A DNA stretch of 18,136 bases from JALZDI01 sp036259355 (GTDB lineage: Bacteria; Actinomycetota; Actinomycetes; Propionibacteriales; Nocardioidaceae): NCBI GenBank assembly GCA_036259355.1, contig DATABY010000241.1, positions 1 to 18,136 on the forward strand, written 5' to 3'. Position 1 is the first letter of the stretch, and each line of letters begins with the position of its first letter. Shown one piece after another: positions 1-7,198 of the stretch. The translations under genes and the position numbers were made by a program. The notes below the pieces were generated by a model. That model was given only the letters and a program-made list of their open reading frames with translations, ran no database searches and was not told the origin of the DNA.

Positions 1-13
1 CCCCCCCCCCCCC
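1..13. repeat. C13 homopolymer at the window edge
   Basis: The window opens with thirteen consecutive C residues, 25 bp beyond the stop of the first gene. It does not look like a terminator for that gene because no stem precedes it. Poly-G/poly-C runs at the end of a contig are a known artefact of two-colour short-read chemistry, so this may mark a contig end rather than biology. A genuine homopolymer in GC-rich intergenic DNA is also possible. Confidence 0.6.
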
Positions 14-38
14 ACCTCTGCCGTTCGACGTCCTGCGA

Positions 39-332
39 TCAGGCCGCGCAGTCGCGGCAGATCATCTTCTTGACGTTGGCCAGCTGGCTGCGGTGATGCA
101 CCAGGAAGCAGCTGGAGCAGGTGAACTCGTCCTCCTGCCGCGGCAGCACCTGGACGGCCAGCTCCTCGTGCGAGAGGTCGGCGCCTGGGAGCTCGAAAGA
201 CTCTGCGGCCTCGGCCTCGTCCTCGTCGACGGCGCTGGAGGTCTTGTCGTGCCGACGAGCCTTCAGCTCTTCGATGCTGTCTTCGTTGATCTCCTCGTCG
301 GTCTTGCGAGGAGCGTCGTAATCGGTCGCCAT
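39..332 (-). CDS. DUF4193 family small acidic protein with a Cys4 motif
   Basis: A 97-residue protein starting with an ATG at 332, preceded by the purine-rich ribosome site GGGGGAGA; the longer upstream reading is rejected because it lacks this signal and the family begins with MATDYDAPR. The N-terminal two thirds are rich in Asp and Glu and predicted to be mostly disordered or helical. The C-terminus carries Cys72-x2-Cys75 (TCSSC) and Cys92-x2-Cys95 (CRDC), a spacing typical of a zinc ribbon or rubredoxin-like knuckle. This matches DUF4193, a family widespread in actinobacteria, usually near this locus, with no established function. Zinc binding is inferred from the cysteines only. It is separated from the next minus-strand gene by about 190 bp and is probably transcribed alone. 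Confidence 0.88.
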   Translation of the reverse strand: MATDYDAPRKTDEEINEDSIEELKARRHDKTSSAVDEDEAEAAESFELPGADLSHEELAVQVLPRQEDEFTCSSCFLVHHRSQLANVKKMICRDCAA

Positions 333-524
333 TCCTGTCTCTCCCCCTGCTCGGCATGAGCGCGGGCATACCCCGTGTGTTTGTGGTCGCAGAGCACGTA
401 ACGCATCACAACCCGGTTTTGTGCCCACTTCCGGAGGCTGGATTGTGCCTCATGTACCCACGGCGACGCACGGTAATACGCGAGGATGTCGCGCGGCTCA
501 CAGATTTGGGCGGATTGGGGCGGT
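333..524. other. Intergenic region without a recognised gene
   Basis: This 192-bp stretch lies between the start of the DUF4193 gene and the stop of the inositol-monophosphatase-family gene, both on the minus strand. It is visibly less GC-rich than the coding DNA and should hold the DUF4193 promoter and the end of the yadS-hemH-IMPase transcript. I could not pick out a convincing -35/-10 pair or a stem followed by a T-run. Open frames crossing it show no family resemblance. Confidence 0.5.
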
Positions 525-1325
525 TCAGCGCTCGTCCGAACCGGCTCCGAACCCGGCCTGCTGCAGCAGCTCCTGCAGCCGGTCCCACAGCCCCGGATTG
601 GCCGCCACCACCAGCCGCTCCCCCGCTTCCGCGTCGCCCAGACCCCCCACGCGGGCGCCGGCCTCCCGCGCCACCAGGCCCCCGGCGGCCAGGTCCCACG
701 GTTGCAGGCCCTGCTCGACGTAGGCGTCGACCCGGCCGGTGGCGACGGCGCACAGGTCCAGGCTCGCCGCACCCATGCGCCGGATGTCGCGCACTCGCGG
801 CAGCAGCGCGGCCACCTGCCGGCCCTGCTCGGCCCGGGTCCGCACGTCGTAGGAGAAGCCCGTGGCGACCAGCGCCTGCGCGGGGTCGGTACGGCTCCCG
901 ACCCGGACCGGTGCGTCCTGCAGCCAGGCCCCCTCGCCGGCGATCGCCGACCACGTCTCCCCCAGGACGGGGTTGTGGACCACACCCACGGCCGGCTCAC
1001 CGTCGACCTCCGCCGCGATCGACACGGCGTACGCGGGGATGCCGTAGAGGTAGTTCACGGTGCCGTCGATCGGGTCGACGACCCAGCGGACCCCGCTGTG
1101 TCCGCGGGCGCCGCCGCCCTCCTCACCGAGGAACCCGTCGTCCGCGCGTGCGTTGCGCAGCCGCTCCCTGATGAGCCTCTCGGCCGCGGTGTCGGAGGCG
1201 GTGACGACGTCGGTGGGGCTGGACTTGGTCGCCGACACCTCGACCGCTGCCTCGGCCCGCCGCTGCGCGACCAGCGCGCCGGCCTCGCGGGCGGTGTCGA
1301 CGGCCAGCGACAGCAGCTCACGCAC
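525..1325 (-). CDS. Inositol monophosphatase family protein
   Basis: A 266-residue Mg2+-dependent phosphatase of the IMPase/FIG superfamily, a typical length for single-domain members. The metal-site motifs are all present: Glu68-Glu69 in FLGEEG, the DPIDGT motif at residues 84-89 with the following Asn91, and the C-terminal WDLAAG at 210-215. Family members hydrolyse inositol-1-phosphate, histidinol phosphate, fructose-1,6-bisphosphate or 3'-phosphoadenosine phosphates; the sequence does not let me choose, so no symbol is given. The start is a GTG at 1325 that overlaps the end of the ferrochelatase gene by 8 bp, implying translational coupling. It is the last gene of a yadS-hemH-IMPase operon. 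A cytosolic location is inferred, as no signal peptide is seen. Confidence 0.93.
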   Translation of the reverse strand: MRELLSLAVDTAREAGALVAQRRAEAAVEVSATKSSPTDVVTASDTAAERLIRERLRNARADDGFLGEEGGGARGHSGVRWVVDPIDGTVNYLYGIPAYAVSIAAEVDGEPAVGVVHNPVLGETWSAIAGEGAWLQDAPVRVGSRTDPAQALVATGFSYDVRTRAEQGRQVAALLPRVRDIRRMGAASLDLCAVATGRVDAYVEQGLQPWDLAAGGLVAREAGARVGGLGDAEAGERLVVAANPGLWDRLQELLQQAGFGAGSDER

Positions 1326-2442
1326 GTGTCTGCTCCTCGTCGCCGCAGAGAGCCGGGCGTCCCCCGCGCGGGTTGGGGCAGCACCCGGGCGGGCACACGT
1401 GCCAGGACGGCGCCGAGCCGGCCACGGTCGCCGGCACGGTACGCCGACCGTACGGCCCAGCAGTGTCGCCGCGTTCGGCCGCCGCCCGCTCGAGAAGCAG
1501 GTCGCGGACCATCGCCACGAACCGTGGGTCGACTCCGGGCGTCGCGGCCCGTGCGTACGGCAGGCCGAGGCGCCCGGCGGTGTCGGCGGCCTCGGTGTCG
1601 AGGTCGTACACCACCTCCATGTGGTCGGAGACGAAGCCGATGGGAACGGCGACCGCGCCGGGCTCGCCGACCTCGGCGAGCATCTCGAGGTGGTCGTTGA
1701 CGTCGGGCTCGAGCCACGGCACGTGGGGCGGGCCGGAGCGGGAGCAGTAGACCAGGTCCCACAGGACCGGACCGCCGGCTCGCTCGGCCACCCGGTCGGC
1801 GACCTCCCCGGCGACCAGCCGGTGCTGCCGGCTGTACGCGTGCCCGTCCGGACCGCTGCCCGCGTCCATCGCCTCCGGGATCGAGTGGGTCACGAACACC
1901 AGACGGGCGTCCTCGGGGACCTGCTTGCGCGCCTCCAGCACCGCGTCGACGAAGGGCGCCACGAAGCCCGGATGGTTGTAGTAGTGCCGCAACCGGTCCA
2001 GCCGCGGCGGGCGGGCGACCGCCTGGGCGGCGTCGAAGAGGTTCTCGCGGTACTGCCGGCAGCCGGAGTACGACGCGTAGGCGCTGGTGAGGAGGCAGGC
2101 CGCCCGGCCGATGCCGTCGGCGGCCATCGTCGCGAGCGTGTCGGTGAGGAAGGGGTCCCAGTTGCGGTTGCCCCAGTACACCGGCAGGTCGATCCCGTGC
2201 GTGCGCAGATCCGACTCGACCGCCGCCACGAGCGCACGGCACTGGTCGTTGATGGGGCTGCGGCCGCCGAAGGCGAAGTAGTGCCGGCCCACCTCCTCGA
2301 GACGCTCGCGGGGGATGTTGCGTCCGCGGGTGACGTTCTCCAGGAACGGCACCACGTCGGCCGGCTGCTCCGGCCCGCCGAACGAGACGAGCAGCAGAGC
2401 GTCGTAGGGATGGACGTCGGGCGTCGGGTGCGAGTCGGCCAC
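1318..2442 (-). CDS. hemH: Ferrochelatase (actinobacterial CpfC/HemH type)
   Basis: A 374-residue ferrochelatase, inserting Fe2+ into the porphyrin ring late in haem synthesis. In actinobacteria the substrate is usually coproporphyrin III and the enzyme is also called CpfC. The catalytic His186 lies in FVTHSIPEAM and the conserved Glu276 in SDHMEVVYD. Cys128 (SYSGCRQYREN) together with the C-terminal Cys350, Cys354 and Cys355 (CPPGCCP) matches the pattern of [2Fe-2S]-containing microbial ferrochelatases such as the mycobacterial one; Cys366 is an extra candidate. I chose the GTG at 2442, about 8 nt after an AGGAT-like ribosome site. The open frame continues upstream to 3147, but that part overlaps the TRIC gene and is not ferrochelatase. 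It lies 20 bp after yadS and overlaps the IMPase gene. Confidence 0.95.
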   Translation of the reverse strand: MADSHPTPDVHPYDALLLVSFGGPEQPADVVPFLENVTRGRNIPRERLEEVGRHYFAFGGRSPINDQCRALVAAVESDLRTHGIDLPVYWGNRNWDPFLTDTLATMAADGIGRAACLLTSAYASYSGCRQYRENLFDAAQAVARPPRLDRLRHYYNHPGFVAPFVDAVLEARKQVPEDARLVFVTHSIPEAMDAGSGPDGHAYSRQHRLVAGEVADRVAERAGGPVLWDLVYCSRSGPPHVPWLEPDVNDHLEMLAEVGEPGAVAVPIGFVSDHMEVVYDLDTEAADTAGRLGLPYARAATPGVDPRFVAMVRDLLLERAAAERGDTAGPYGRRTVPATVAGSAPSWHVCPPGCCPNPRGGRPALCGDEEQTRA

Positions 2443-2462
2443 ACGCCGATCCTGACAGCAGT

Positions 2463-3104
2463 TCAGCCCAATGTCGCGCTCGGTGGGTACGGCGCCTGCC
2501 ACCCACGTCGCATCGCGAGCAAGCGCCACCCGACGCACAGCACCGCGGGTGGGACGGTCACCAGCAGCAGAGGGGCGCCCACAGCGTCCAGCGCGACGGC
2601 GGCCGCGGCGCCCGCAAGCGCCGGGGTGGCGTACAGCTCCGCCCGCAGCACGATGGGGACCCGACCGGCGAGCACGTCGCGGGCGATGCCACCGCCGATG
2701 CTGGTGAGCAGCCCCATCAGCGCAGCCGCGAACGGGCTCATGCCGTACTCCAGCGCCTTGAGCGCACCGGTCACGCAGAACACACCCAGGCCGGCGGCGT
2801 CGAACACGCCCACCACGCGCTCCATCCGGCTCAACGCCGGGTGGAACCGGAAGGCCAGCAGCCCCGCCGCGACCGACACGGCGATGTAGGGCCACTGCTG
2901 CAAGGCCGCCGGCGGCAGCGCTCCGATGAGGACGTCGCGCAGCGTGCCGCCGCCGAGTCCGGTGATCGCGGCCAGCACGAGGACACCGAAGATGTCCAGC
3001 GCCTTGCGCACGGCCACGAGGCCACCGGAGATCGCGAACGCGAAGACCCCGACCAGGTCGAGGGCGACGACGAACCCGCCGACGCCCGGGTTCGAGACGT
3101 CCAC
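2463..3104 (-). CDS. TRIC cation channel family protein (UPF0126, YadS-like)
   Basis: A 213-residue membrane protein with about seven hydrophobic segments formed by two tandem UPF0126 repeats. Each repeat carries the family's glycine-rich motif followed by Arg-Asp: GLGGGTLRD at 49-57 and GGGIARD at 137-143. Bacterial homologues of this fold form trimeric K+/cation channels; the physiological role here is unknown. The start is a GTG at 3104 with no ribosome site; a TACCGT hexamer ends 6 nt upstream, so translation may be leaderless. The gene is first in an apparent operon with ferrochelatase (20-bp gap) and an IMPase-family enzyme, but nothing in the sequence shows a link to haem synthesis. 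Confidence 0.92.
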   Translation of the reverse strand: MDVSNPGVGGFVVALDLVGVFAFAISGGLVAVRKALDIFGVLVLAAITGLGGGTLRDVLIGALPPAALQQWPYIAVSVAAGLLAFRFHPALSRMERVVGVFDAAGLGVFCVTGALKALEYGMSPFAAALMGLLTSIGGGIARDVLAGRVPIVLRAELYATPALAGAAAAVALDAVGAPLLLVTVPPAVLCVGWRLLAMRRGWQAPYPPSATLG

Positions 3105-3110
3105 GCGGCG

Positions 3111-3141
3111 ACGGTAGCGTCGCGGCAGGTTTCACCGACAA
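3111..3141 (-). promoter_or_regulatory. Candidate leaderless promoter of the yadS-hemH-IMPase operon
   Basis: On the minus strand TTGTCG (3136-3141) and TACCGT (3111-3116) are separated by 19 nt, and the hexamer ends 6 nt before the GTG start at 3104. A TANNNT box at -12 to -7 with transcription starting on the first base of the start codon is the usual layout of leaderless actinobacterial genes. No Shine-Dalgarno sequence precedes this GTG. The 19-nt spacer is slightly long, so the -35 assignment is weak. Confidence 0.42.
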
Positions 3142-3166
3142 CCGCACGGCGCATCGGCGCGGTGGC

Positions 3167-3195
3167 TTGGTCCGGCGCCTCGCACGGGGTTGGAT
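3167..3195 (+). promoter_or_regulatory. Weak candidate sepH promoter
   Basis: TTGGTC (3167-3172) and TTGGAT (3190-3195) are 17 nt apart and would give a leader of roughly 30 nt before the sepH ATG at 3235. The -10 lacks the usual A at position 2, so this is tentative. The 130-bp region is shared with the divergent yadS promoter. Confidence 0.22.
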
Positions 3196-3234
3196 GGGCT
3201 CACCTCGTCAGTCACCCATGGGGAGGCGTACAGC

Positions 3235-4203
3235 ATGGTCGAGCTCGAGCTCGTCGGCTTGAGCGAGGACGGCACCAGTGTGGTTCTCGCCGACGCTGCG
3301 GGTGCCGAGTTCGCCGTACCGTTGGACGACCGGTTGCGGGCCATGGTCCGCGGCGGTGTCCGCACCCGCCAGTTGGAGACCCCGATGCAGAGCGCCCAGA
3401 CCGAAAGCGCCCAGGCCGAGAGCGCACTGCGGCCCCGTGACATCCAGGCACGCCTGCGTGCGGGTGAGAGTCCCGAGGCGGTGGCCGAGGTCGCCCAGGT
3501 GTCGGTGGACCGGATCCGCAGCTACGCCGTCCCGGTGCTGGCCGAGCGCGCGCACATGGCCGACCGCGCCCAGCGTTCCGCCGTGCGCCGCAAGCAGGCC
3601 GACGGTCCGGGCAGGATGCTGGGCGACGCGGTCGCCGAACGGCTCCGTGCCGCAGGCGTCGACCCCGACACCTGCGAGTGGGATGCCTGGCGGCGTGACG
3701 ACGGACGCTGGACGGTGGCCGCCAGCTACCGCGGTGCCGACGGCGAGCGCACCGGCACGTTCGTGTACGACGCGCTGAGCCGCTACGCGCTGCCCGACGA
3801 CGACGACGCGCGCTGGCTGGTGGGCGAGCGCACCGAGTCGCGCGGCCCCGACTCCGGCGGCAGGTCTGCGCGGCGCCGGCTGTCGGCGGTCGCCTCCGAG
3901 TACGACGCGATGCTGTTCGACGACGAGGTACCCACGGCCGACCTGACCGCGGTCGCCGACGTGCTCGGCGACCAGGCCGTGCCGCCCGAGGACGCCGACC
4001 CGGCCGGCAACGCGCCGGGGGCGGAGCCCGAGGCCCGACCGGCGCTCGAGGCGGAGGAGCCGGTCGCCGAGGAGTCCCACGAGCGGCCTCGCCAGGAGAC
4101 GAAGCAGCAGCCGAAGCCGGAGAAGCGCGGCCGCCGCGGACGGGGCGGCCGGGCCAGTGTCCCGAGCTGGGACGAGATCATGTTCGGCCAGTCCAAGGGC
4201 TGA
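3235..4203 (+). CDS. sepH: Septation protein SepH (DUF3071)
   Basis: A 322-residue protein of the SepH family, which in Streptomyces and mycobacteria binds FtsZ and promotes its assembly at division sites. The N-terminus (VELELVGLSEDGTSVVLAD) is the diagnostic DUF3071 start. A helix-turn-helix-like segment follows at about residues 66-105 (RPRDIQARLRAG through VSVDRIRSYA). A long acidic, Pro/Gln-rich, presumably disordered C-terminal region ends in a basic patch and the conserved terminal motif SWDEIMFG. A small SAQTES/SAQAES repeat lies at 53-64. I chose the ATG at 3235 because GGGGAGG (3220-3226) lies 8 nt upstream; the longer reading from 3190 lacks such a site. It is transcribed away from yadS and precedes the SDR gene by 69 bp. 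Confidence 0.93.
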   Translation: MVELELVGLSEDGTSVVLADAAGAEFAVPLDDRLRAMVRGGVRTRQLETPMQSAQTESAQAESALRPRDIQARLRAGESPEAVAEVAQVSVDRIRSYAVPVLAERAHMADRAQRSAVRRKQADGPGRMLGDAVAERLRAAGVDPDTCEWDAWRRDDGRWTVAASYRGADGERTGTFVYDALSRYALPDDDDARWLVGERTESRGPDSGGRSARRRLSAVASEYDAMLFDDEVPTADLTAVADVLGDQAVPPEDADPAGNAPGAEPEARPALEAEEPVAEESHERPRQETKQQPKPEKRGRRGRGGRASVPSWDEIMFGQSKG

Positions 4204-4233
4204 CCCCGCCCCAGCAGGCACCGACACGCGGGG
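4204..4233 (+). terminator. Short GC stem after sepH, possible weak terminator
   Basis: CCCCGC (4204-4209), immediately after the sepH stop, can pair with GCGGGG (4228-4233) across an 18-nt loop. There is no T-run after it and the loop is long, so this may be chance complementarity in GC-rich DNA. Confidence 0.2.
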
Positions 4234-4258
4234 CCTGTCCAGCGCGACTACCCAGCAG

Positions 4259-4264
4259 TAAGGT
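4259..4264 (+). promoter_or_regulatory. Candidate -10 element (TAAGGT) of the two-domain SDR gene
   Basis: TAAGGT fits the actinobacterial TANNNT -10 box and ends 8 nt before the ATG at 4273, which suggests a leaderless or nearly leaderless transcript. AAGG inside the same hexamer could instead act as a weak ribosome site 9 nt from the ATG. A poor -35 candidate, TGTCCA, lies at 4236-4241 with a 17-nt spacer. Confidence 0.35.
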
Positions 4265-4272
4265 GTCGCGTC

Positions 4273-6285
4273 ATGACGTACCTGGTCACCGGCGCGACCG
4301 GCTTCATCGGGCGACACGTCGTCGAGGAGATCCTCGCTCACCGCGACGGCGAGGTCTTCGTGCTCGTCCGCAAGGGGTCCGTGCGCCGGCTGGAGGCGCT
4401 GATGCGCCGGTGGGGCGGCACCGAGCGGGTGGTCCCGCTCGTCGGCGACCTCACCCGGCCGCTGCTCGGGGTGGAGGAGCCGTGGGTCAGCGAGCACCGC
4501 GGGGGCATCGAGCACTTCGTGCACCTGGCCGCGTTGTACGACATGACCACGTCGCAGCAGCGCAACGAGCGGCTCAACGTCGACGGCACCCGGGCCGCGG
4601 TCGACCTGGCCGAGGCCCTGCAGGCGCGCTGCTTCCACCACGTCTCGTCGGTCGCGGTCGCCGGTGACCACGAGGGCGTCTTCGACGAGACCATGTTCGA
4701 CGAGGGGCAGCGGCTGCCGTCGCCGTACCACCGCACCAAGTTCGAGGCGGAGCGCATCGTGCGGCAGGAGTGCGCGGTGCCGTGGCGGGTGTACCGACCC
4801 TCCATCGTGGTGGGCCACTCCGAGACCGGCGAGATCGACAAGACCGACGGGCCCTACTACTTCTTCCCGGCGCTGAAGCGGCTCCGAGACTCGCTGCCGC
4901 AGTGGACGCCCCTGGTGGGGATGGACCTCGGCGACACCAACATCGTCCCCGTCGACTACGTCGCCCGGGCGATCGACCACCTCGCGCACCAGCCCGGGTA
5001 CGACCACGAGACCTTCCACCTCGTGCACCCCGAGCCGCAGTCGACGCTGGACGTGGTCAACACGCTGGCCGCCGCGGCCAAGGCGCCCCGGTTCGGCATG
5101 CCGGTCAGCCGGCAGACGCTGGGTGCGCTCCCCGCGCCGTTGCACCGGTGGCCGCGGTCGGCGATCGGCGCCGCGGCGCGCACGGGCGTGGGCCAGGCCG
5201 CGCTGCGGCAGACGCTGGGTCGGCTCGGCATCCCGCCCGAGGTGGTCGCGCACACGGGGTTCCCGGCCACGTTCGCGAACCGGCACACCGAGCAGGCGCT
5301 GGAGGGCTCCGACATCGCCTGCCCACCGCTGAACTCGTACGCGTCGGTGCTGTGGGACTACTGGGAGCACCATCTCGACCCGTCGGCGGCCCGCGACCCC
5401 GGCACCCGCCGGGCGCTGCAGAACAAGCTGGTGGTGATCACCGGGGCCTCCTCGGGCATCGGCCGCGCGACCGCGCTGAAGGTGGCGCAGGCGGGCGGCA
5501 TCCCGCTGATGGTGGCCCGTGGCAAGCAGGAGCTGGAGGACCTGCGCACCCATATCCTCTCCACCGGCGGGCAGGCCGAGGCCTACCCGTGCGACCTGTC
5601 CGACCTCGACGCGATCGACCGGCTGAGCGAGCAGATCACGGCCGAGCACGAGTCCATCGACTTCATCGTCAACAACGCCGGACGCTCGATCCGCCGTTCG
5701 CTGCGGCTGTCGCACGACCGGTTCCACGACTTCGAGCGCACGATGCAGCTGAACTACTTCGGGGCCATCCGGCTGGTGATCCGGTTGCTGGAGGCACTCG
5801 GCCGCGACGGACGCGGTCACGTGGTCAACGTCTCCTCGATCGGCGTGCAGACCCACCCGCCGCGGTTCTCGGCTTACGTCGCGTCCAAGTCGGCGCTGGA
5901 CGCCTGGAGCCGGGTCGTGGCCTCGGAGCTGGTGGGCGACGGCGTGACGTTCACGACCGTGCACATGCCGCTGGTACGCACGCCGATGATCGCGCCGACC
6001 AAGATCTACGACGCCTTCCCGACGATCACCCCGGCGCAGGCCGCCGACATGGTGATCCGCGCGATGAAGGCGCGCCCGCACGAGATCAACACGCCGCTGG
6101 GCACCCTCGGCCAGGTCGGGCACGCACTCGCCCCCAAGGCGATGTTCCGTGTTCTGCACCTGGGATACCGCGTCTTCCCCGACGACGCCCGCGGCGCAGC
6201 GACCGGCGGGGACAGCGGCGGCGAGGGCTCCAGCGCCCAGCAGCAGCTACTGCTGGCGCGGATCCTGCGCGGCATCCACTGGTAG
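4273..6285 (+). CDS. Two-domain SDR oxidoreductase, fatty acyl-CoA reductase-like
   Basis: A 670-residue fusion of two Rossmann-fold reductases. Residues 1 to about 370 form an extended SDR of the acyl-CoA/carboxyl reductase type, with the nucleotide motif TGATGFIG (Gly7, Gly10, Gly13) and the catalytic pair Tyr152/Lys156 (YHRTK). Residues about 384-670 form a classical SDR with TGASSGIG at 390-397, NNAG at 467-470, Ser521/Ser522 and Tyr535-x3-Lys539 (YVASK). This order and length resemble the mycobacterial fatty acyl-CoA reductase Rv3391 (about 650 residues), so a plausible role is NAD(P)H-dependent reduction of acyl-CoA to aldehyde and then alcohol. Both active sites look intact. Substrate chain length is not readable from sequence. 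Its last 39 bp overlap the convergent sulfurtransferase gene. Confidence 0.87.
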   Translation: MTYLVTGATGFIGRHVVEEILAHRDGEVFVLVRKGSVRRLEALMRRWGGTERVVPLVGDLTRPLLGVEEPWVSEHRGGIEHFVHLAALYDMTTSQQRNERLNVDGTRAAVDLAEALQARCFHHVSSVAVAGDHEGVFDETMFDEGQRLPSPYHRTKFEAERIVRQECAVPWRVYRPSIVVGHSETGEIDKTDGPYYFFPALKRLRDSLPQWTPLVGMDLGDTNIVPVDYVARAIDHLAHQPGYDHETFHLVHPEPQSTLDVVNTLAAAAKAPRFGMPVSRQTLGALPAPLHRWPRSAIGAAARTGVGQAALRQTLGRLGIPPEVVAHTGFPATFANRHTEQALEGSDIACPPLNSYASVLWDYWEHHLDPSAARDPGTRRALQNKLVVITGASSGIGRATALKVAQAGGIPLMVARGKQELEDLRTHILSTGGQAEAYPCDLSDLDAIDRLSEQITAEHESIDFIVNNAGRSIRRSLRLSHDRFHDFERTMQLNYFGAIRLVIRLLEALGRDGRGHVVNVSSIGVQTHPPRFSAYVASKSALDAWSRVVASELVGDGVTFTTVHMPLVRTPMIAPTKIYDAFPTITPAQAADMVIRAMKARPHEINTPLGTLGQVGHALAPKAMFRVLHLGYRVFPDDARGAATGGDSGGEGSSAQQQLLLARILRGIHW

Positions 6286-7128
6286 GCCCGGCTCCGGCCC
6301 GGTGGCCACGGGGCGGCTCGGGTCGGTGATCCAGCCGCTCCAGGAGTCGGCGTACAGACCCGCGCCGTGCACGCCGGCCACCTCCAGCGCGAGCACCGTG
6401 TGAGCGGCGCTGACCCCCGAGCCGCAGTAGGCGCCGACGCGACCGCCGTCGTACCCCGCCTTCTCGAACCGGGCCAGCATCTCGTCGTGGGGCACCATCC
6501 GGCCGTCGGCGCGCACATGCTCGGTGGTGGGCAGGTTGACCGCACCGGGGATGTGCCCGGCCACCGGGTCGACCGGCTCGGCGTTGCCGGCGTACCGCTC
6601 GCTCGTGCGTACGTCGAGCAGCAGACCCGCGCCGGCGAGGTCGGCCGCCGCCGCGGCGTCCAGCAGCGGCATCCCGCCCGGACGGGCGACGAAGTCGCCG
6701 CGCGCCGGCGGCGGGGTGTCGGTGCTCACCGGTCCGTCCTCGGCCACCCAGGCCGGATAGCCCCCGTCGACGACACGGACGTCGTCGTGGCCGAAGTACC
6801 GCAGCAGCCACCAGGCCCGGGCGGCCGACGTGCCGCCCTGTGCGTCGTAGACCACCACCGGGTGCGCGTTGCTCACGCCGCAGCGGCGCATCACCGCCTG
6901 GAACTCGCTCGCGTCCGGCAGCGGATGCCGGCCGTGGACGCTGCGGTGGCCGTGCGGCGCGGCCAGGTCGTCGTCGACCGAGACGAAGTGGGCGCCCGGG
7001 ATGTGGCCGCCGGCGTAGGCGTCGCGCTCGGGGCCGGCCAGCGTCCAGCGCACGTCGAGCAGGGCCATCGGCGTCTTCGCCTCGAGCAGGGCGCGCAGGT
7101 GCTCGGCGGCGATCAGCGGTGTCATCAT
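6247..7128 (-). CDS. Two-domain sulfurtransferase (3-mercaptopyruvate/thiosulfate type)
   Basis: A 293-residue tandem-rhodanese protein. The N-terminal domain (about 5-130) includes DVRWTLAG and HIPGAHFVSVD and lacks a catalytic cysteine loop. The C-terminal domain (about 155-275) has LLLDVRTSERY, GHIPGAVNLP and the active-site loop CGSGVSA with Cys235. A CGSG loop is typical of 3-mercaptopyruvate sulfurtransferases, whereas classical rhodaneses carry CRKG; actinobacterial SseA-type proteins are annotated either way. It moves sulfane sulfur to thiol acceptors or cyanide in the cytosol. The start is the first ATG of an ATG-ATG pair at 7128, after the very strong ribosome site at 7135-7147 (GGAGGAGGGGAGG). 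The gene lies 70 bp after the phosphodiesterase and may be read with it or separately. Its 3' end runs into the end of the SDR gene. Confidence 0.92.
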   Translation of the reverse strand: MMTPLIAAEHLRALLEAKTPMALLDVRWTLAGPERDAYAGGHIPGAHFVSVDDDLAAPHGHRSVHGRHPLPDASEFQAVMRRCGVSNAHPVVVYDAQGGTSAARAWWLLRYFGHDDVRVVDGGYPAWVAEDGPVSTDTPPPARGDFVARPGGMPLLDAAAAADLAGAGLLLDVRTSERYAGNAEPVDPVAGHIPGAVNLPTTEHVRADGRMVPHDEMLARFEKAGYDGGRVGAYCGSGVSAAHTVLALEVAGVHGAGLYADSWSGWITDPSRPVATGPEPGLPVDAAQDPRQQ

Positions 7129-7168
7129 CGCGAACCTCCCCTCCTCCTACGACGATGGTCTCGCCTTG

Positions 7169-7186
7169 GGTGGTCCTCTGGCCACC
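7169..7186 (-). terminator. Small stem-loop between phosphodiesterase and sulfurtransferase genes
   Basis: GGTGG (7169-7173) pairs with CCACC (7182-7186) around an 8-nt loop, just beyond the phosphodiesterase stop at 7199 in the direction of transcription. There is no T-run and the stem is short. It could attenuate read-through or be coincidental. Confidence 0.18.
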
Positions 7187-7198
7187 GGCCGTCCCCGA

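Noticed and set aside
2443..3147. N-terminal extension of ferrochelatase to an ATG at 3147 (609 codons)
   Set aside because: The extension lies entirely over the TRIC gene in another frame and is Arg-rich nonsense; ferrochelatases start near the GTG at 2442.
3208..6159. A 983-codon open frame on the minus strand opposite sepH and the SDR gene
   Set aside because: High GC makes long antisense frames common. Its composition is His/Arg/Val-rich with no recognisable domain, and the plus-strand genes have clear families and motifs.
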